DNA of 64,000 nt from JBEKCP01 sp049509515 (GCA_049509515.1 JBEKZV010000054.1:1-64000), one strand, 5' to 3'. Counted from the stretch's first letter, positions 18,042 through 26,704 are shown. The notes: generated from the letters alone by a model not told the origin. Translations and numbers: made by a program.

Positions 18042-18410
18042 ATGCCTACCCTGCAAGTTTTCGATCCTCCCATGTGCTGCGCGAGCGGCGTGTGCGGCCC
18101 CAGCGTCAATCCGGCACTGCCACGGCTCGCCACGGACCTCCAGTGGCTCCAGGGCCTGGGGGTTCAAGTCGAGCGTTACGGCTTGGCCCAGCAACCGGCC
18201 GCCTTCCGCGACAATGCGGCGGTTCGGGAGACCCTGGCGAAGGAAGGCGTCGCATGCCTGCCATTGTTCCGCGTCGGCGACGTGACGGTCAGCAAAGGCG
18301 TGTATCCGACTCGCGTGCAACTGGCCGAGTGGGTCGGGCTGGCTCCTCCCCCGGCAGCCCAGACCACTCGCTGCCGCTGCGGCGGCGGGCAACCGGACGC
18401 CAGGTGCTGA
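18042..18410 (+). CDS. arsD: ArsD arsenite metallochaperone
   Basis: 122 residues. C12, C13 and C18 in MCCASGVCG are exactly the As(III)-binding cysteines known for ArsD, which hands arsenite to the ArsA ATPase. Further cysteines at the C-terminus (CRCGG and a final Cys) resemble the additional Cys pairs of plasmid ArsD. The adjacent arsA confirms the assignment. Confidence 0.93.
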   Translation: MPTLQVFDPPMCCASGVCGPSVNPALPRLATDLQWLQGLGVQVERYGLAQQPAAFRDNAAVRETLAKEGVACLPLFRVGDVTVSKGVYPTRVQLAEWVGLAPPPAAQTTRCRCGGGQPDARC

Positions 18411-18461
18411 AACGGTCTGCACCGCAAAATAGCAGCCAAGCACCGGCCGCGGGAATCTCCC

Positions 18462-20252
18462 ATGCAGTTCATCGACAAGGCCACGCGAAACCTGTTCTTC
18501 ACGGGCAAGGGGGGCGTCGGGAAGACCTCGCTGGCCTGCGCCACGGCCGTGCTGCTGGCGGATCGCGGCAAACGGGTGTTGCTGGTGAGCACCGATCCGG
18601 CGTCGAACCTGGATGAGGTGCTCGGCGTTTCGCTGGAGGGCCGCCCCACGGCCGTGCCGGAGGTTTCCGGCCTGTGGGCCTTGAACGTCGATCCCGAGGC
18701 GGCCGCCCGCGAGTATCGCCAGCGCCTGGTGGGGCCGTATCGGGGCGTGCTGCCCGAGGCGGCAATCGCGAGCATGGAGGAGCAGCTTTCCGGCTCGTGC
18801 ACCGTCGAGATCGCCGCCTTCGACGAGTTCTCGCGGCTCCTGGGCGATCCCGGCACGACGGCCGATTTCGACCACGTCCTGTTCGACACGGCCCCCACCG
18901 GGCACACGCTGCGGCTCTTGTCGCTGCCGTCGGCTTGGAACGGCTTCATCGAGACCAATACCACCGGCACCTCGTGCTTGGGGCCGTTGGCGGGGCTCCA
19001 GGCACGGCACGAGTTGTACCGGGCGACTGTCGCAGCCCTGTCCAACGGAGCGTTGACCACGCTCGTTCTGGTCAGCCGGCCCGAGCCGTCATCGCTGGCC
19101 GAGGCCGCGCGGTGCAGCCGCGAACTGGCTGCCCTGGGTGTGTCCAATCAGCACCTGGTCGTCAACGGCGTCTTTCGGGCCCGTGCGGCCGGCGATCCCG
19201 TGGCCCGCGCGATGGAGCGCCGGTCGAGCGACGCCTTGTCGGCCATCCCCCGATCGCTTGCAACGTTTCCGCGCACGGAGTTGCCGCTGGCGCCGCACAA
19301 TCTGCTCGGGGCGGCTGCGCTTCGGGGTTTCCTGCAAGACGGGCAATCGCCCGGTCGCAGCTTGCCGAACTCGACGTGTGCCCCGGCAGCGCGGTTGCCC
19401 TTGCCGCCGGCGGATCTGGTGGACGAAATCGCTCGGCCCGGCCGGGGAGTCGTGTTGACGATGGGCAAAGGCGGCGTCGGCAAGACCACGGTGGCCGCCG
19501 CCATCGCCGTCGAGCTGGCCCGGCGAGGGCATGCGGTCCACTTGACGACCACCGATCCGGCGGCGCACGTCCACGACGCCGTGGGCCGGGGGCCGGCCGG
19601 GTTGCGGGTGAGCCGCATCGACCCGGCGGCGGAAACCGAGGCGTATCGGGCGGAGGTCCTGGCAACCGCCGGGGCCAACCTCGACGCCCAAGGGCGGGCA
19701 TTGCTCGACGAGGACCTCCGCTCGCCCTGTACCGAAGAGATCGCCGTATTCCGGGCCTTTGCCCGGGCGGTCGAGGCCGGACGGGACGGCTACGTCGTGC
19801 TCGATACGGCCCCCACGGGACATACGATCCTCCTGCTGGACGCGGCCCTGGCCTACCATCGAGAGCTGTCGCGGCAGGCGACCGAGACGCCCACGGCGGT
19901 CCGCGAGCTGCTCCCCAGGCTCCGCGATGCCGAGTTCACCCGCGTGCTGATCGTCACGCTTCCCGAGGCCACGCCGGTCCACGAGGCGGCCAGGCTGCAA
20001 CAGGACCTCGTGCGTGCCCGCATCCGGCCCTTCGCCTGGGTCATCAACCAAAGCCTTTCACCGCTGGCCGTACACGATCCGGTCCTCCTGGCCCGCAGGG
20101 ATCACGAGGGGCAATACATTGCTGAGGTCATCGAGCGGCTGGCGGCCCGTACGGCGCTGATCCCCTGGCAAATCGAGGCCCCGGTCGGGACGGAGCGGCT
20201 GCAAGCCGTGCTGTATGGCGCCCAAGCCGTGCAAGAGGTCCAAGTATCCTGA
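18462..20252 (+). CDS. arsA: ArsA arsenite-stimulated ATPase
   Basis: 596 residues formed of two homologous halves. Each has a P-loop (GKGGVGKT at ~15-22 and ~335-342) and a DTAPTGHT signal sequence. The three arsenite-binding cysteines are conserved: C113, C172 and C423, matching C113/C172/C422 of the classical enzyme. It energises arsenite export. Here it would pair with Acr3 rather than ArsB, a combination known from other bacteria. Confidence 0.95.
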   Translation: MQFIDKATRNLFFTGKGGVGKTSLACATAVLLADRGKRVLLVSTDPASNLDEVLGVSLEGRPTAVPEVSGLWALNVDPEAAAREYRQRLVGPYRGVLPEAAIASMEEQLSGSCTVEIAAFDEFSRLLGDPGTTADFDHVLFDTAPTGHTLRLLSLPSAWNGFIETNTTGTSCLGPLAGLQARHELYRATVAALSNGALTTLVLVSRPEPSSLAEAARCSRELAALGVSNQHLVVNGVFRARAAGDPVARAMERRSSDALSAIPRSLATFPRTELPLAPHNLLGAAALRGFLQDGQSPGRSLPNSTCAPAARLPLPPADLVDEIARPGRGVVLTMGKGGVGKTTVAAAIAVELARRGHAVHLTTTDPAAHVHDAVGRGPAGLRVSRIDPAAETEAYRAEVLATAGANLDAQGRALLDEDLRSPCTEEIAVFRAFARAVEAGRDGYVVLDTAPTGHTILLLDAALAYHRELSRQATETPTAVRELLPRLRDAEFTRVLIVTLPEATPVHEAARLQQDLVRARIRPFAWVINQSLSPLAVHDPVLLARRDHEGQYIAEVIERLAARTALIPWQIEAPVGTERLQAVLYGAQAVQEVQVS

Positions 20253-20278
20253 TCCGGGTCTCCGAATATGTCCCCAAA

Positions 20279-20293
20279 TCCCACCCAAGCTCG
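20279..20293 (+). promoter_or_regulatory. 15-base leader element shared with the 23.7-kb gene
   Basis: TCCCACCCAAGCTCG lies 66 bases upstream of the second arsC and recurs exactly at 23660-23674, just upstream of the thioredoxin-fold gene. Function is unknown; it may be a leader or regulatory motif. Confidence 0.45.
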
Positions 20294-20359
20294 GGGAAAC
20301 GGCGGGAAAGTCATAGGAGGTATTCCTAACGGCATCAACGAACTCGGAGGATGACCGAT

Positions 20360-20800
20360 ATGAACAGAAAACTGAATGTGCTCTTCGTGTGTACGGGCAA
20401 TTCCTGCCGCAGCCAGATGGCCGAAGGCTGGGCCCGGCACCTGCGAGGCGAGGCGATCAATCCCTTTTCAGCCGGGATCGAGCCGCGGCGGATCGACCCG
20501 CTGGCAGTGAAGGTGATGCGGGAGGCCGGTGTCGACATCTCGCGCCAGGAGACGCACGCCGTAAACGAGTTCCTCCGCGAGGACATCGACTTCGTGGTCA
20601 CAGTTTGCAGCGAGGCGGCCGAGATGTGTCCGGCTTTTCCCGGCAAGGTGAAGGTGCTCCACCAGCCGTTCGACGATCCCCCTTGGGTCACGAGAGCGAC
20701 CGAGCGCGAAGAGGAGAAGCTGGCCGTGTATCGCCGTGTCCGCGACGAGATTCGAGAGTTCGTTCAGGGATTACCCGAATCCTTGAGGCGACACCAGTGA
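20360..20800 (+). CDS. arsC: Second arsenate reductase, thioredoxin-coupled type
   Basis: 146 residues. P-loop CTGNSCRS and the redox cysteines in CSEAAEMC are spaced as in the first ArsC. The start at 20360 puts GGAGG nine bases upstream; the ATG at 20351 directly abuts that sequence and is less likely. It shares many segments with the first ArsC (MAEGWAR, REFV.GLP.SL) but differs enough to be an old paralogue. It sits between arsA and acr3. Confidence 0.93.
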   Translation: MNRKLNVLFVCTGNSCRSQMAEGWARHLRGEAINPFSAGIEPRRIDPLAVKVMREAGVDISRQETHAVNEFLREDIDFVVTVCSEAAEMCPAFPGKVKVLHQPFDDPPWVTRATEREEEKLAVYRRVRDEIREFVQGLPESLRRHQ

Positions 20801-20825
20801 CCAAGAGATGAAGGAGCGGGGAGCG

Positions 20826-21956
20826 ATGATTGAAGGCAGTGGCAAGAGGCTCTCGTTTCTGGATCGCTATCTGACCGCCTGGATCTTCCTGGCGATGGCG
20901 GTTGGGGTCGGGCTGGGGCATTACATGCCCGGCATCGAGGCGCTCGTGAACCGCTTCCAGGCGGGCACGACGAACATCCCCATCGCGCTGGGACTGATCC
21001 TCATGATGTACCCGCCCCTGGCGAAGGTGAAGTACGAGGAGCTTGGGGACGTGTTTCGCGACTGGAGGATTCTCGGCGTATCGTTGTTGCAGAACTGGGT
21101 CATTGGCCCGGTGCTGATGTTCCTGCTGGCCGTCGGCTGCATGGGGTTTCTGTTTCCGGCCTTCCTGCCCAATGACCCGAAGTTCATGCAGTACATGACC
21201 GGATTGATCCTGATCGGCCTGGCCCGCTGCATCGCCATGGTCATCGTGTGGAACGACCTGGCCAAGGGCGATACGGAGTACGCCGCCGGGCTGGTGGCGT
21301 TCAACAGCATCTTTCAGGTGTTCTTCTACAGCGTTTATGCCTGGGTGTTCATCACGTGGCTCCCGCCGCTGTTGGGGCTGGAAGGCAAGGTCGTTCAGGT
21401 GAGCATGGGCCAGATCGCCCAGAGCGTGTTCATCTACCTGGGGATTCCCTTTCTGGCCGGGCTCCTGACCCGCGTGGTGCTGCTCCGCCTCAAGGGGCGG
21501 ACGTGGTACGAGAACTCGTTCGTCCCCAAGATCGGCCCGATCACGCTCGTGGCCCTGCTGTTCACGATCCTGGTGATGTTCAGCCTCAAGGGCGACCAGA
21601 TCGTCCGCATCCCGCTGGACGTGGTGCTGATCGCCGTGCCGCTGTTGATCTACTTCGTGGTCATGTTCCTCGTGAGCTTCTTCATGGGGCGATTGGTTGG
21701 GGCGGACTATGCCAAGACGGCGACGCTCGCGTTCACCGCCGCCAGCAACAACTTCGAGCTGGCTATCGCCGTGGCGGTGGCTGTCTTCACCATTCATCAC
21801 GGCGCGGCCTTCGCGGCGGTCATCGGCCCCCTGGTCGAGGTGCCGGTGATGATCGGCCTGGTCAACGTGTCGCTTTACTTCCGGCAGCGGTACTTTGCGG
21901 AAGGCCCGCCAGCCCGGACAGGGCAAGCCGCAGTCGCCGCGTTGAAGGCGGATTGA
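20826..21956 (+). CDS. acr3: Acr3-family arsenite efflux permease
   Basis: 376 residues and about ten membrane helices. The conserved ACR3 segment GLARCIAMVIVWNDLA contains the essential Cys in the fourth helix, and TLAFTAASNNFELAIAVAV is the other family hallmark. It exports arsenite across the inner membrane by proton coupling or, with ArsA, by ATP. The ATG at 20826 has GGGGAG right upstream; 20808 is an alternative. Confidence 0.95.
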   Translation: MIEGSGKRLSFLDRYLTAWIFLAMAVGVGLGHYMPGIEALVNRFQAGTTNIPIALGLILMMYPPLAKVKYEELGDVFRDWRILGVSLLQNWVIGPVLMFLLAVGCMGFLFPAFLPNDPKFMQYMTGLILIGLARCIAMVIVWNDLAKGDTEYAAGLVAFNSIFQVFFYSVYAWVFITWLPPLLGLEGKVVQVSMGQIAQSVFIYLGIPFLAGLLTRVVLLRLKGRTWYENSFVPKIGPITLVALLFTILVMFSLKGDQIVRIPLDVVLIAVPLLIYFVVMFLVSFFMGRLVGADYAKTATLAFTAASNNFELAIAVAVAVFTIHHGAAFAAVIGPLVEVPVMIGLVNVSLYFRQRYFAEGPPARTGQAAVAALKAD

Positions 21957-21989
21957 CGGATCCCAGCAACATCCAACAGGGCAATCTCC

Positions 21990-22241
21990 ATGTCCCAAGA
22001 CGATCACAAGAAGTGCTACGGCGCGATGTTCCCCTCCATTCTGCCTCCCGGGGCCGACCGGCAGGTGTCGGGGAAGGTGTTCTCCTACCAATTGAAAAGG
22101 GCCGGAGGGACCTTTGTGTCCCACCGCACGGTCGCGGTCAACATGGCCGAGTGGGATGACTGCCTCAAGTGCCCTGAATTCGACCACTGCTACAAACTCT
22201 GCACGGGAAGGCTTGCCCTGGAGGCGGCCATCTCAGGGTGA
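21990..22241 (+). CDS. Small Cys-rich protein at the end of the ars operon
   Basis: 83 residues. Cysteines C9, C58, C61, C67 and C71 stand out; the last four form a C-x2-C-x5-C-x3-C cluster (CLKCPEFDHCYKLC) that would suit a Zn, Fe-S or As(III) site. There is no signal peptide. It is 33 bases after acr3 and on the same strand, so it should be part of the operon. I recognise no named family. Possible roles are a metallochaperone or sensor. Confidence 0.8.
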   Translation: MSQDDHKKCYGAMFPSILPPGADRQVSGKVFSYQLKRAGGTFVSHRTVAVNMAEWDDCLKCPEFDHCYKLCTGRLALEAAISG

Positions 22242-22267
22242 CGGTGAAAGCAGACGCGGCGCCTATG

Positions 22268-23110
22268 TCATTTCGTAAGCAGCCTCGACAAGTCCTGCGG
22301 CGAGCAGAGGAGCTTCTCCTGCAAGATCACCGTAAAGTCCTGGGAATCCCGAAGAGCGACCAGAGTGCGGCTGATCGCCTGAATCGCGGAAAAGACGGCG
22401 ACCACCGGCAAGCTCACCCGCCGAACGCCACAGGCTCTCAGGTCTGCGATGGACATCATGTTGATGTTGTTCGGCAAACCTGCCGCGACGCTCACGGGGC
22501 CGCGGATACCCTCCACCATCGCTCTGACCTCCGCTATCGTGGTGACACCGGTCACAAAGGCCAAATCCGCACCGGCGTCGAGGTAGAGATTGGCGCGAAC
22601 GATCGATTCATCCAGCCCCGCGTTACGGTCGGTGGCCGCGGACAACGCATCCGTTCGTCCGTTGATGACGAGGTCGGGGTGCCCCTCTTGCCAAGCCGCC
22701 CCGCGCGCGGCCCTGATCTTCTCGACCATCAGGCCGCGGTCAATGATGCGCTTCGGAGCTGGTTGGCCGAGCACCTGGTCTTCGATGTTGATTCCCGCGA
22801 CCCCGGCACGGGCAAACGCACGAACGGTCTCGGCGACGACGAGTGGATCGCCAAAGGCGTCCTCGCCGTCTGCCATGACAGGCACCTGGACCGCCTCTAC
22901 GATGCTCTTGGTGAGGGCCAGGTTCCGCTCGAAGCCGAAGGCTGCCTCGGAGGGACAGCAAGCCGCCAGGGCGAAGCTATAGCCCGAGCACTGAACCGCC
23001 TTGAAGCCTAGGCTCTCGATGATCCGGGCGCTCAGTGGATCGTAGGCATCGGGCATGACCAGCGTGCCGGGCGAAGCCAGCAGCTCTCGCAGCAGGGCGC
23101 TCTTGCTCAT
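22268..23110 (-). CDS. Isocitrate lyase/PEP mutase-family protein
   Basis: 280 residues with the PEP-mutase/isocitrate-lyase TIM-barrel pattern: ADGEDAFGDP and GINIEDQ metal-binding segments. Such proteins are usually 2-methylisocitrate lyase-like or oxaloacetate or phosphonate enzymes. The start at 23110 has AAGGGA upstream. It is convergent with the ars operon and does not obviously belong to it. Confidence 0.85.
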   Translation of the reverse strand: MSKSALLRELLASPGTLVMPDAYDPLSARIIESLGFKAVQCSGYSFALAACCPSEAAFGFERNLALTKSIVEAVQVPVMADGEDAFGDPLVVAETVRAFARAGVAGINIEDQVLGQPAPKRIIDRGLMVEKIRAARGAAWQEGHPDLVINGRTDALSAATDRNAGLDESIVRANLYLDAGADLAFVTGVTTIAEVRAMVEGIRGPVSVAAGLPNNINMMSIADLRACGVRRVSLPVVAVFSAIQAISRTLVALRDSQDFTVILQEKLLCSPQDLSRLLTK

Positions 23111-23419
23111 GCGCGGTTCCCTTCCCCCGTGCAGCCAAGACGGTCGCCACGGGCGTCCTGCTTGGCTCTTATTTCTAACCGCTCCGCGCAATGATGAGGG
23201 CTGCAAGGAGTTGTGTCAACACCGCGCCGCCGGTTCCGGCCAGGAAGGCTTCGGAAATCGGGCCACCATGATACAATAGGGCCGACTCGCTTCAGCGCCG
23301 GCCGGCAACAAGCCTCGACGCAGCATCCCACGGTCCTGGCTGGCGTCCCTGGTCCGGGCCATTGGAGGGGGCGGCATTTTGTTCAAGTTGCTATATGCAC
23401 GTCCCCGAATACATGGTAT

Positions 23420-23439
23420 ATATGAGCCTATCGTAATAT
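23420..23439 (+). promoter_or_regulatory. AT-rich dyad, candidate ArsR site
   Basis: ATAT-N12-ATAT (ATATGAGCCTATCGTAATAT), the same outer spacing as the core of the dyad at the ars promoter (17503-17522). Interior bases differ, so recognition by the same repressor is inference. Confidence 0.35.
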
Positions 23440-23605
23440 AGTGCTCGGGACGTCCCTGTTTTCCGCTGCGCCCGGCTCTTGCCCATCTCTTCACGGCAAG
23501 GGGCTGCCGGCCCGGCATCGGGAGAAACGACGCTGGAAAATTCACCCCCCCGCAGAGCGCACGTTAGGCTCCCCGAAAAATCCGGCCATTCTGTTGCCGC
23601 CCCCT

Positions 23606-23625
23606 ATATACGCCCATCCGCATAT
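23606..23625 (+). promoter_or_regulatory. AT-rich dyad, candidate ArsR site
   Basis: ATATACGCCCATCCGCATAT is an imperfect inverted repeat (ATATACG/CGCATAT, one mismatch) 62 bases before the thioredoxin-fold gene. It matches the ars-promoter dyad core at 12 of 20 positions. Confidence 0.4.
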
Positions 23626-23659
23626 CTGTTATAAACCGGTCTACGAACCTGTTCCCACC

Positions 23660-23674
23660 TCCCACCCAAGCTCG
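23660..23674 (+). promoter_or_regulatory. Second copy of the 15-base leader element
   Basis: Exact copy of TCCCACCCAAGCTCG seen at 20279-20293. It directly precedes the GAGGAG ribosome-binding site of the thioredoxin-fold gene. Confidence 0.45.
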
Positions 23675-23687
23675 AGGAGAACGAGAA

Positions 23688-24494
23688 ATGTCGAAGAAGA
23701 GAATGACGAAGATCATGCGGCTGTCGATCCTGTCGTCGCTGGCCTTGGCTGTGGCGCTTTGGGCTGCGGGCCCGGCCGCACGCGCGGCCGCGCCGGTCGG
23801 CGGGGCCGCGCCCGCAGCGGCCAGCCCCGGGGCCGCGGCCATCGAGAAGGCCGCCAAGGACAACAAGTACCTGTTCATCTTCTTCTGGAAGGACGATACG
23901 CAAGCCAGCCGCGTGATGCGGGGCGTGTTCCAGGCCGCGATGGCGAAACTGACCGCCTCGGCCCAGTCCGTCGAGATTCAGGTCGGGGATGCGGCCGAGC
24001 AGCCGGTCGTGGCCCGCTACGGCGTCAGCCGCGCCCCGATGCCGTTCGTGCTGGCGCTTGCCCCCAACGGGGCCATGACCAAGGGCCTTCCCACCCGCTT
24101 CGACGAGAGCCGGATCCGCCAGGCCTTCGTCAGCCCTTGCACGGCGGACTGCATGAAGGCCCTGCAGGATCGCAAGCTCGTGCTGTTGTGCGTGGACCAT
24201 CCGTCGCCGCAGGTCCGTGCGGTGGCGCTCCAGAAGGGCGTCCAGGACTTCGCGACGGACCCCACGTACGGACCGAACAGCAAGGTGGTGACCCTCAACG
24301 CCGCCGACCCGGTCGAGGCCCCGTTCCTCAGGAGCCTGCTGGTCGACCCGGCGACAACCGCTCCGGTCACGGTGCTCATGTGCCCGCCCGGCTCGGTCGT
24401 CGGTACGTTCGTAGGAGACGTCAGCAAGGATGTAATGATCGCCAAGCTCAAGTCGGCGTCGAGTTGCGGCCCGAATTGCGCTTGCCACCACTAG
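23688..24494 (+). CDS. Secreted double thioredoxin-fold protein with Cys/His tail
   Basis: 268 residues, signal peptide 1-34. Residues ~50-145 form a thioredoxin-like domain with a cis-Pro (APMPF) but without a CxxC: the active-site position reads W67-KDDT. Residues ~160-255 look like a second, divergent thioredoxin-like domain with C168 and C232. C151 and C155 lie in the linker, and the protein ends SSCGPNCACHH, a likely metal-binding tail. GAGGAG nine bases upstream fixes the start. It leads an apparent operon with an ABC transporter. It is probably a periplasmic metal(loid)-binding or redox partner, not an ordinary reductase. Confidence 0.85.
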   Translation: MSKKRMTKIMRLSILSSLALAVALWAAGPAARAAAPVGGAAPAAASPGAAAIEKAAKDNKYLFIFFWKDDTQASRVMRGVFQAAMAKLTASAQSVEIQVGDAAEQPVVARYGVSRAPMPFVLALAPNGAMTKGLPTRFDESRIRQAFVSPCTADCMKALQDRKLVLLCVDHPSPQVRAVALQKGVQDFATDPTYGPNSKVVTLNAADPVEAPFLRSLLVDPATTAPVTVLMCPPGSVVGTFVGDVSKDVMIAKLKSASSCGPNCACHH

Positions 24495-24500
24495 GAGCCG

Positions 24501-24575
24501 GAAAAAGGGGACAGTCCCCATTTGCCGGAACGGCCCGGAGGGTGCTTCGCACAAATGGGGACTGTCCCCTTTTTC
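24501..24575. repeat. 24-bp perfect inverted repeat containing GGGGACAGTCCCC
   Basis: Arms at 24501-24524 and 24552-24575 are perfect reverse complements around a 27-base loop; each arm also has an internal near-palindrome. The right arm ends in a run of T, so it may attenuate or terminate transcription. It resembles dispersed REP/RAYT-type repeats known from planctomycetes and other bacteria. Its position between two genes of one apparent operon is notable. Confidence 0.8.
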
Positions 24576-24609
24576 CCGCCGTGCAAGTCCATTTAGGAGG
24601 CTCCCGACC

Positions 24610-25821
24610 ATGCGATTGCGAACGCTCGTCCTGCGCGAGATTTTCGAGCGCAAGAGCCAACTCTTGACCAGCTTCCTGGCGATCCTGCTGGGAATCACGG
24701 TGATCGTGTCGATCAAGAACATCTCCCACTACTCGGAGTTGGCGGTAGCCAGGGAGATGGATTCCCTGGGGGCCAACGTGCTCGTGCTCCCGAAGTCGGC
24801 CACGCTGCAAGACTACTACGCGGCCGACATGCAGGACGAGACGATCCCCGGGGAGTACGTGGACACTCTGGCGATGTCGGACCTGGCCGGGCTGGACAAC
24901 GTCTCGCCCAAGCTCTCGCTGAAGGTCGAGCTGGGCGGCAAGACGTTCACACTCACGGGCATCCTGCCGAAAAAAGAGTTCCAGGCCAAGGCCGCCTGGC
25001 AGGGCGCGGGCATCTTCTCGCGGCCCATCGGCTGCGGGGCCTCGGTCGGCATGATGGGCTCCGACGACAAGAAGACGCTGGCCCGCAAACGGGTCATCGA
25101 AACCCTCGAAGACAACGAAGTCCTCGTGGGCGCCGACGTGGCCGCCGCGCTCGGCCTGAAGGACGCCGACAAGTTGGACGTGCTGGGCAAGACCTTCAGC
25201 GTCACCGCCGTGTTGCCCCAGACCGGCACCGTGGACGATTCCCGCATCTTCGCCCACCTGTACGTGGTGCAGGACTTGGCGAAGAAGGGGCCGGTCATCA
25301 ACGCCATCGAGGTGGTCGGCTGCTGCCAGGAGATCTCCAAGGGCCTGGTGGAGAAGATCAACCGCCTCCTGCCCGACGCCAAGGTGGTCACCGTCCAGCA
25401 GATCGCGGCTTCGCAGATCAACGTCAACCGCATGATGTCCAACCTGTCGCTCATGTTCCTGGTGATCATCATCTTCGTGGGCGGGGCGAGCATCGCCAAT
25501 TACATGTACGCCAATGTCTTCGAGCGGCGGCGGGAGATCGGCACGCTCATGGCCTTGGGGGCCAATTCGGGCCTGGTGCTGCGAATCTTCCTGCTCAAGG
25601 CCCTGATTCTGGGGCTGGCGGGCGGGATCGGCGGCTACGTGCTGGGCACCCTCCTGGCCGTGACGCTCGGCCCGAAACTGGCGGGCGTCGCCGTACTGCC
25701 CATGCCCCTGCTGGCCCTGCTGGCGGTCGGCATTTCCGTGGGGCTGGCGCTGGTGGCCAGTTACTTTCCCGCCCGGCGGGCCGCCCGGCTCGACCCGTGC
25801 GCCACCTTCCAGGAGGTTTGA
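24610..25821 (+). CDS. FtsX/MacB-type ABC transporter permease
   Basis: 403 residues: one N-terminal membrane helix (~19-40), a large periplasmic MacB-core-like domain (~41-280) and three C-terminal helices, ending with an AARLDPCATFQEV tail. Periplasmic cysteines C142, C238 and C239 (GCCQE) are unusual for this family and fit the metal theme of its neighbours. GGAGG lies ten bases upstream. Such permeases move substrates from periplasm or membrane outward, or transmit a mechanical signal. Confidence 0.88.
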   Translation: MRLRTLVLREIFERKSQLLTSFLAILLGITVIVSIKNISHYSELAVAREMDSLGANVLVLPKSATLQDYYAADMQDETIPGEYVDTLAMSDLAGLDNVSPKLSLKVELGGKTFTLTGILPKKEFQAKAAWQGAGIFSRPIGCGASVGMMGSDDKKTLARKRVIETLEDNEVLVGADVAAALGLKDADKLDVLGKTFSVTAVLPQTGTVDDSRIFAHLYVVQDLAKKGPVINAIEVVGCCQEISKGLVEKINRLLPDAKVVTVQQIAASQINVNRMMSNLSLMFLVIIIFVGGASIANYMYANVFERRREIGTLMALGANSGLVLRIFLLKALILGLAGGIGGYVLGTLLAVTLGPKLAGVAVLPMPLLALLAVGISVGLALVASYFPARRAARLDPCATFQEV

Positions 25822-25824
25822 TCC

Positions 25825-26535
25825 ATGTTGAGAATGGAGAACGTCAGCAAGACTTACCGCCATCGCGGGCATTTGGTGAAGGCCCTCGACGGCGCGACAC
25901 TGCACATCGCGGCGGGCGATTTCGTGTCCGTCGTCGGACCGAGCGGCAGCGGCAAGAGCACGCTCCTGTTGATACTGGGCGGGATGCTCTCGCCCTCCGA
26001 CGGCCGCGTCCTCCTGGGGGCCAGCTCGGTTTATGACTTGAGCCCCAGCCAACGGGCAAAGATGCGGCGCGAGAAGGTCGGGTTCGTCTTTCAGACCTTC
26101 AACCTCGTGCCGTACCTGTCCGCCCTGGAGAACGTCCAGGTCCCGCTCTTTCTGGCCAAGATGGGCGAGAAGGCCCAGAAGGACCGCGCCACCGCCCTGC
26201 TGGAACGCGTGGGATTGGCCGACCGGCTCGATCACAAGCCCGGCGAGCTGAGTGTCGGCCAGCAACAGCGCGTGGCCCTGGCCCGGATGCTGGCCAACGA
26301 TCCCGCGGTCATCCTGGCCGACGAGCCCACGGGCAATCTCGACCCGGACACCAGCCGGCAGATCATCGGCTTTCTGGAGGAGTTCAACGCGGAGGGAAAG
26401 ACCATCGTCATGGTGACGCACGACCCCCGCGCGGCCAAGCGGGCCAAGCGGACCGTCCGCCTGCAAAACGGGGCGATTACCTGCCAGGGGGCCGGTGAGG
26501 ACGGCTGCTGGCAGCCGGATAGTGCCGTGGCGTAA
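25825..26535 (+). CDS. LolD/MacB-type ABC ATPase
   Basis: 236 residues. Walker A GPSGSGKST (38-46), signature LSVGQQQRVALARM, Walker B VILADEPTG and the H-loop VTHD are all intact. It begins three bases after the permease stop codon and must be its partner. A short cysteine-containing tail (TCQGAGEDGCW) follows the domain. Confidence 0.92.
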   Translation: MLRMENVSKTYRHRGHLVKALDGATLHIAAGDFVSVVGPSGSGKSTLLLILGGMLSPSDGRVLLGASSVYDLSPSQRAKMRREKVGFVFQTFNLVPYLSALENVQVPLFLAKMGEKAQKDRATALLERVGLADRLDHKPGELSVGQQQRVALARMLANDPAVILADEPTGNLDPDTSRQIIGFLEEFNAEGKTIVMVTHDPRAAKRAKRTVRLQNGAITCQGAGEDGCWQPDSAVA

Positions 26536-26704
26536 GTTTCTGGGTGCGGCAAGGGTAACCGGCCACCACCGGAGGGCGGGGGCAGTCCTGTCGCATGCCG
26601 GGCTGCCGCACGCCCGAGTGCGGTGCCGGGGAACTTGCCGCACCCGCATCTTGCCTGCTCTGTCTTGTCACAAGGACCGTTACGATGGATCAACCCGCCG
26701 CCCC

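Larger units (their letters stand above)
23111..23687. other. Intergenic control region upstream of the metal module
   Basis: 577 bp with no convincing gene. It contains two AT-rich dyads (23420-23439, 23606-23625), a short imperfect inverted repeat around the first (ACGTCCCCGA and TCGGGACGT), and the shared 15-base leader. A TACAAT -10-like box lies at 23273-23278. Confidence 0.55.

Noticed and set aside
23688..24494. Ordinary thioredoxin disulfide reductase
   Set aside because: The CxxC is missing at the active-site position (WKDDT), so standard reductase activity is unlikely.
24448..26649. 733-codon open frame on the minus strand
   Set aside because: Lies opposite the ABC permease and ATPase genes, whose motifs are intact; the composition is shadow-like.
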